Of a stretch of 6,733 bases of DNA, positions 5,143 to 6,733 are shown piece by piece. The notes below the pieces were generated by a model, which did no database searches, had not been told where the DNA came from, and saw nothing but the letters and a program-made list of their open reading frames with translations. This stretch comes from Pseudomonadota bacterium. GTDB taxonomy: Bacteria > Pseudomonadota > Alphaproteobacteria > Sphingomonadales > Sphingomonadaceae. Position 1 is the stretch's first letter, and each line of letters begins with the position of its first letter. The DNA lies in assembly GCA_963205285.1 (NCBI GenBank), contig CAUJJQ010000148.1, positions 1 to 6,733 on the forward strand, given 5' to 3'. A program made the translations under genes and the position numbers.

Positions 5143-6431
5143 GCAAACGCTTTTTCGATGCTGTCCAAAGCCCCTTTGGCGCGACCGCGATCCAGCAGCT
5201 CGACGAGCGCAAGGCGTTGGCGCTCACTCGTGATTTTCCCACCTTCCACCATGAAGGACAATTGCCGCCCGATAGCGACTGGCGCACCTGGCTGATCATG
5301 GCGGGGCGGGGCTTTGGCAAGACGCGCGCCGGGGCCGAATGGGTGCTGGCGCAGATGCGCGCCCATCCCGGCTGCCGCATCGCGCTCGTCGCCGCTACGC
5401 TGGACGAAGCGCGCCGGGTGATGGTCGAAGGGCCGTCGGGCCTGCTGCGGCTGGCATCCGAAGGCGAGATCGTCCAATGGTCGGCGGCGCAGCGCACGCT
5501 CTGGTTCGAAAATGACGCAGAGGCGACCCTCTATTCCGGAGCCAACCCCGAAGGTCTGCGCGGGCCGGAGCATCATTTTGCCTGGGCGGACGAGCTGGCC
5601 AAATGGAAGCATCCGGTCGATAGCTGGAATAACATGCAGATGGGCCTGCGCATGGGGGCGCTCCCCCGCGTGGCGGTGACGACCACCCCGCGCGCGCTGC
5701 CCTTGTTGCGCCGGATATTGGAGGCGGCGGACAGCGTGCGCACCGGCGGGGCGACGTCGGCGAATCCGCATCTGCCCGAGCGCTTCATCGCGTCCATGCA
5801 GGACCATTATGGCGGCACGCGGCTCGCCCTGCAGGAGCTGGAGGGGCGTTTGTTCGACGATGTCGAGGGCAGCCTCTGGCCGCTCGACCTGATCGCGCGA
5901 TGCCGGGTGGACGCCCTGCCCGGAGAGATTGTGCGCACCGTGATCGGCGTCGATCCCCCCACCTCCGCCAATGGCACCTGTGGCATCATCGTGTGCACAC
6001 TAGCGGCCGATGGCATCGCCTATGTGCGCGCCGACTGTTCGGTCTCCGGTGCCTCGCCCGAGGGGTGGGCACGGGCGGTGGCCGAGGCGGCGCACGACTA
6101 TGACGCTGACCGGGTGGTAGCCGAACGGAACCAGGGCGGCGCCATGGTCCGCTCCGTCCTGCTCGCCGCATCGGCGACCTTGCCGGTGGACTTGGTCCAT
6201 GCGGCGGTGGGCAAGGCGGCACGCGCAGAACCCGTCGCCGCCCTGTTCGAAAACGGCCGCGCCTGTTTTGCCGGCGAATTTCCCGAGCTGGAGACCGAGC
6301 TAAGCGGCCTCGTCCCCGGCGGCTATGAAGGCGAAGGCAAAAGCCCCGACCGCGCCGATGCCATGGTCTGGGCAATCTGGGCGCTCCTGCTCCGCGGCAA
6401 AAAGCGCACACCGCGGATAAGTGTGCTTTAG
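5139..6431 (+). CDS. DNA-packaging large terminase, GTA/prophage type
   Basis: From the ATG at 5139 this encodes 430 residues, a full length for this family (COG5323-like, as in GTA gene g2). It is the motor that hydrolyses ATP to pump DNA into a procapsid and cuts the DNA. The N-terminal ATPase shows Walker A AGRGFGKT (55-62), Walker B HHFAWADE with Asp151 and Glu152, and a coupling motif TTTP (181-184). The C-terminal RNase H-like nuclease shows GVD (Asp272), VAERNQGG (Glu329) and SPDRADAMVWA (Asp407, or Asp404). All key residues appear intact. The start overlaps the upstream stop as ATGA, implying translational coupling; no strong ribosome-binding site is present. An in-frame GTG at 5109 would add ten residues but has no support. 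GTA and prophage clusters normally continue with a portal gene; here none starts before the window ends. Confidence 0.92.
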   Translation: MSKRFFDAVQSPFGATAIQQLDERKALALTRDFPTFHHEGQLPPDSDWRTWLIMAGRGFGKTRAGAEWVLAQMRAHPGCRIALVAATLDEARRVMVEGPSGLLRLASEGEIVQWSAAQRTLWFENDAEATLYSGANPEGLRGPEHHFAWADELAKWKHPVDSWNNMQMGLRMGALPRVAVTTTPRALPLLRRILEAADSVRTGGATSANPHLPERFIASMQDHYGGTRLALQELEGRLFDDVEGSLWPLDLIARCRVDALPGEIVRTVIGVDPPTSANGTCGIIVCTLAADGIAYVRADCSVSGASPEGWARAVAEAAHDYDADRVVAERNQGGAMVRSVLLAASATLPVDLVHAAVGKAARAEPVAALFENGRACFAGEFPELETELSGLVPGGYEGEGKSPDRADAMVWAIWALLLRGKKRTPRISVL

Positions 6432-6436
6432 GACGC

Positions 6437-6449
6437 GGGGGCAAGGGGA
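6437..6449 (+). repeat. Left 13-bp direct repeat flanking the MITE-like element
   Basis: GGGGGCAAGGGGA occurs here and again at 6623-6635, exactly identical. The right copy overlaps the end of the element by five bases (6623-6627), and the left copy lies 13 nt outside the opposite end. It could be a duplicated target, although it is longer and less symmetrically placed than usual for MITEs, or part of a larger composite repeat unit. Confidence 0.4.
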
Positions 6450-6462
6450 CAATCGGCAATTT

Positions 6463-6627
6463 CCCTCTCCCCTTTAGGGGAGAGGATATGAAGCCTTGGC
6501 CGACAGGCCTAGGCGCAGTTGGAGAGGGGTTCCGACGGTGAGGGCAATGCGCGACCTCCCCCTCTCCACTTCGTCTAACGGCTAAAGCCGTAAGACTACG
6601 TACCTCTCCCCTAAAGGAGAGAGGGGG
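6463..6627. mobile_element. MITE-like structured element with terminal inverted repeats
   Basis: The left end (6463-6486) and the reverse complement of the right end share about 21 of 24 positions, including the 16-nt core CCTTTAGGGGAGAGG at the inner side. The left end is itself a hairpin: CCTCTCCCCT (6464-6473) and AGGGGAGAGG (6476-6485). Between the ends lie a GCCTTGGCC-GACA-GGCCTAGGC hairpin (6493-6514) and a second hairpin (6573-6596) with arms GTCTAACGGCT and AGCCGTAAGAC, eleven positions with one A-A mismatch. No coding frame is present, so any movement would need a transposase in trans. A truncated relative is at 801-902. It sits 31 nt after the terminase stop and may end or process the packaging transcript, although no T-run follows. 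Confidence 0.6.
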
Positions 6628-6635
6628 CAAGGGGA
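6623..6635 (+). repeat. Right 13-bp direct repeat flanking the MITE-like element
   Basis: An exact copy of 6437-6449 (GGGGGCAAGGGGA). Its first five G overlap the end of the right terminal inverted repeat. Confidence 0.4.
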
Positions 6636-6733
6636 ATGCGTTCGAGACTGTCTGAGATCTGCGAGGTTGGGATAATTTTGCTCACACAAAGACACGAAGG
6701 CTCAAAGGGAAGTGAAAAGAAGCGAGGCACCTA
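6628..6733. other. Gene-free end of the window
   Basis: No coding frame with a start signal is visible on either strand. The only recognisable items are the 13-bp direct repeat (6623-6635), a GAGACTGTC also found at 762-770 near the other repeat copy, and the short dispersed repeat at 6682-6699. Together with 6432-6627, about 300 nt after the terminase carry no gene. Confidence 0.5.
6682..6699 (-). repeat. Short dispersed repeat, inverted copy of 779-796
   Basis: Its reverse complement CTTCGTGTCTTTGTGTGA matches 779-796 at 16 of 18 positions. As at the first copy, it lies beside a member of the larger hairpin repeat family, here on its right instead of its left side and in opposite orientation. 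Confidence 0.5.

Noticed and set aside
5049..5807. 252-residue minus-strand frame across the two terminase genes
   Set aside because: It overlaps the terminase ATPase region antisense and is Arg/Pro/Ala-rich with no motif, while the plus strand has intact Walker motifs.
779..6699. Inverted 18-nt repeats at 779-796 and 6682-6699 as the ends of one large mobile unit
   Set aside because: The segment between them contains unrelated housekeeping-like genes with no transposase or integrase; each copy is better explained as a dispersed intergenic repeat beside a member of the hairpin family.

Overview
The window reads as chromosomal DNA of a GC-rich alphaproteobacterium, most likely a member of the Sphingomonadales. 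That placement is inferred from three things: codon use, a large terminase of the gene-transfer-agent (GTA) type, and dispersed CCTCTCCCC-type hairpin repeats of a kind I associate with sphingomonad intergenic regions. No rRNA or tRNA gene, CRISPR array or transposase gene was seen.

Region by region. Positions 1-500 hold a small, visibly AT-richer lipoprotein gene (78-446) flanked by a degenerate direct repeat. Positions 447-982 hold no gene: there is a long purine/pyrimidine inverted repeat (612-701) and a truncated copy of a structured dispersed repeat (801-902). Positions 983-1873 encode a membrane-anchored alpha/beta hydrolase with a complete Ser-Asp-His triad. Converging on it from the minus strand are a gene for a secreted protein of unknown function (2452-1925) and, upstream of that, a six-helix membrane protein gene (3145-2582). 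The membrane protein gene is divergent from 3236-4336, which encodes an OmpR-type winged-helix DNA-binding domain fused to a glycine-rich multi-helix membrane domain. The 90-nt divergent gap and start region contains three TGGTGA motifs spaced 33 and 31 nt apart.

Positions 4342-6431 are a phage/GTA-type DNA-packaging pair: a candidate promoter, a protein with two tandem helix-turn-helix repeats in the small-terminase position, and a large terminase with ATPase and nuclease motifs, joined by an ATGA overlap. Directly after the terminase, where a portal gene would normally follow, lies a roughly 165-bp MITE-like element (6463-6627). It has near-perfect terminal inverted repeats and a 13-bp direct repeat on its flanks. 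It belongs to the same family as the copy at 801-902. No gene is visible from 6432 to the end.

Functionally, two modules stand out. One is the packaging pair, which would bind and cut DNA and pump it into a capsid if the rest of the cluster lies downstream. The other is the divergent regulator/membrane-protein pair, which looks like a one-step membrane signalling unit whose stimulus and target are unknown.
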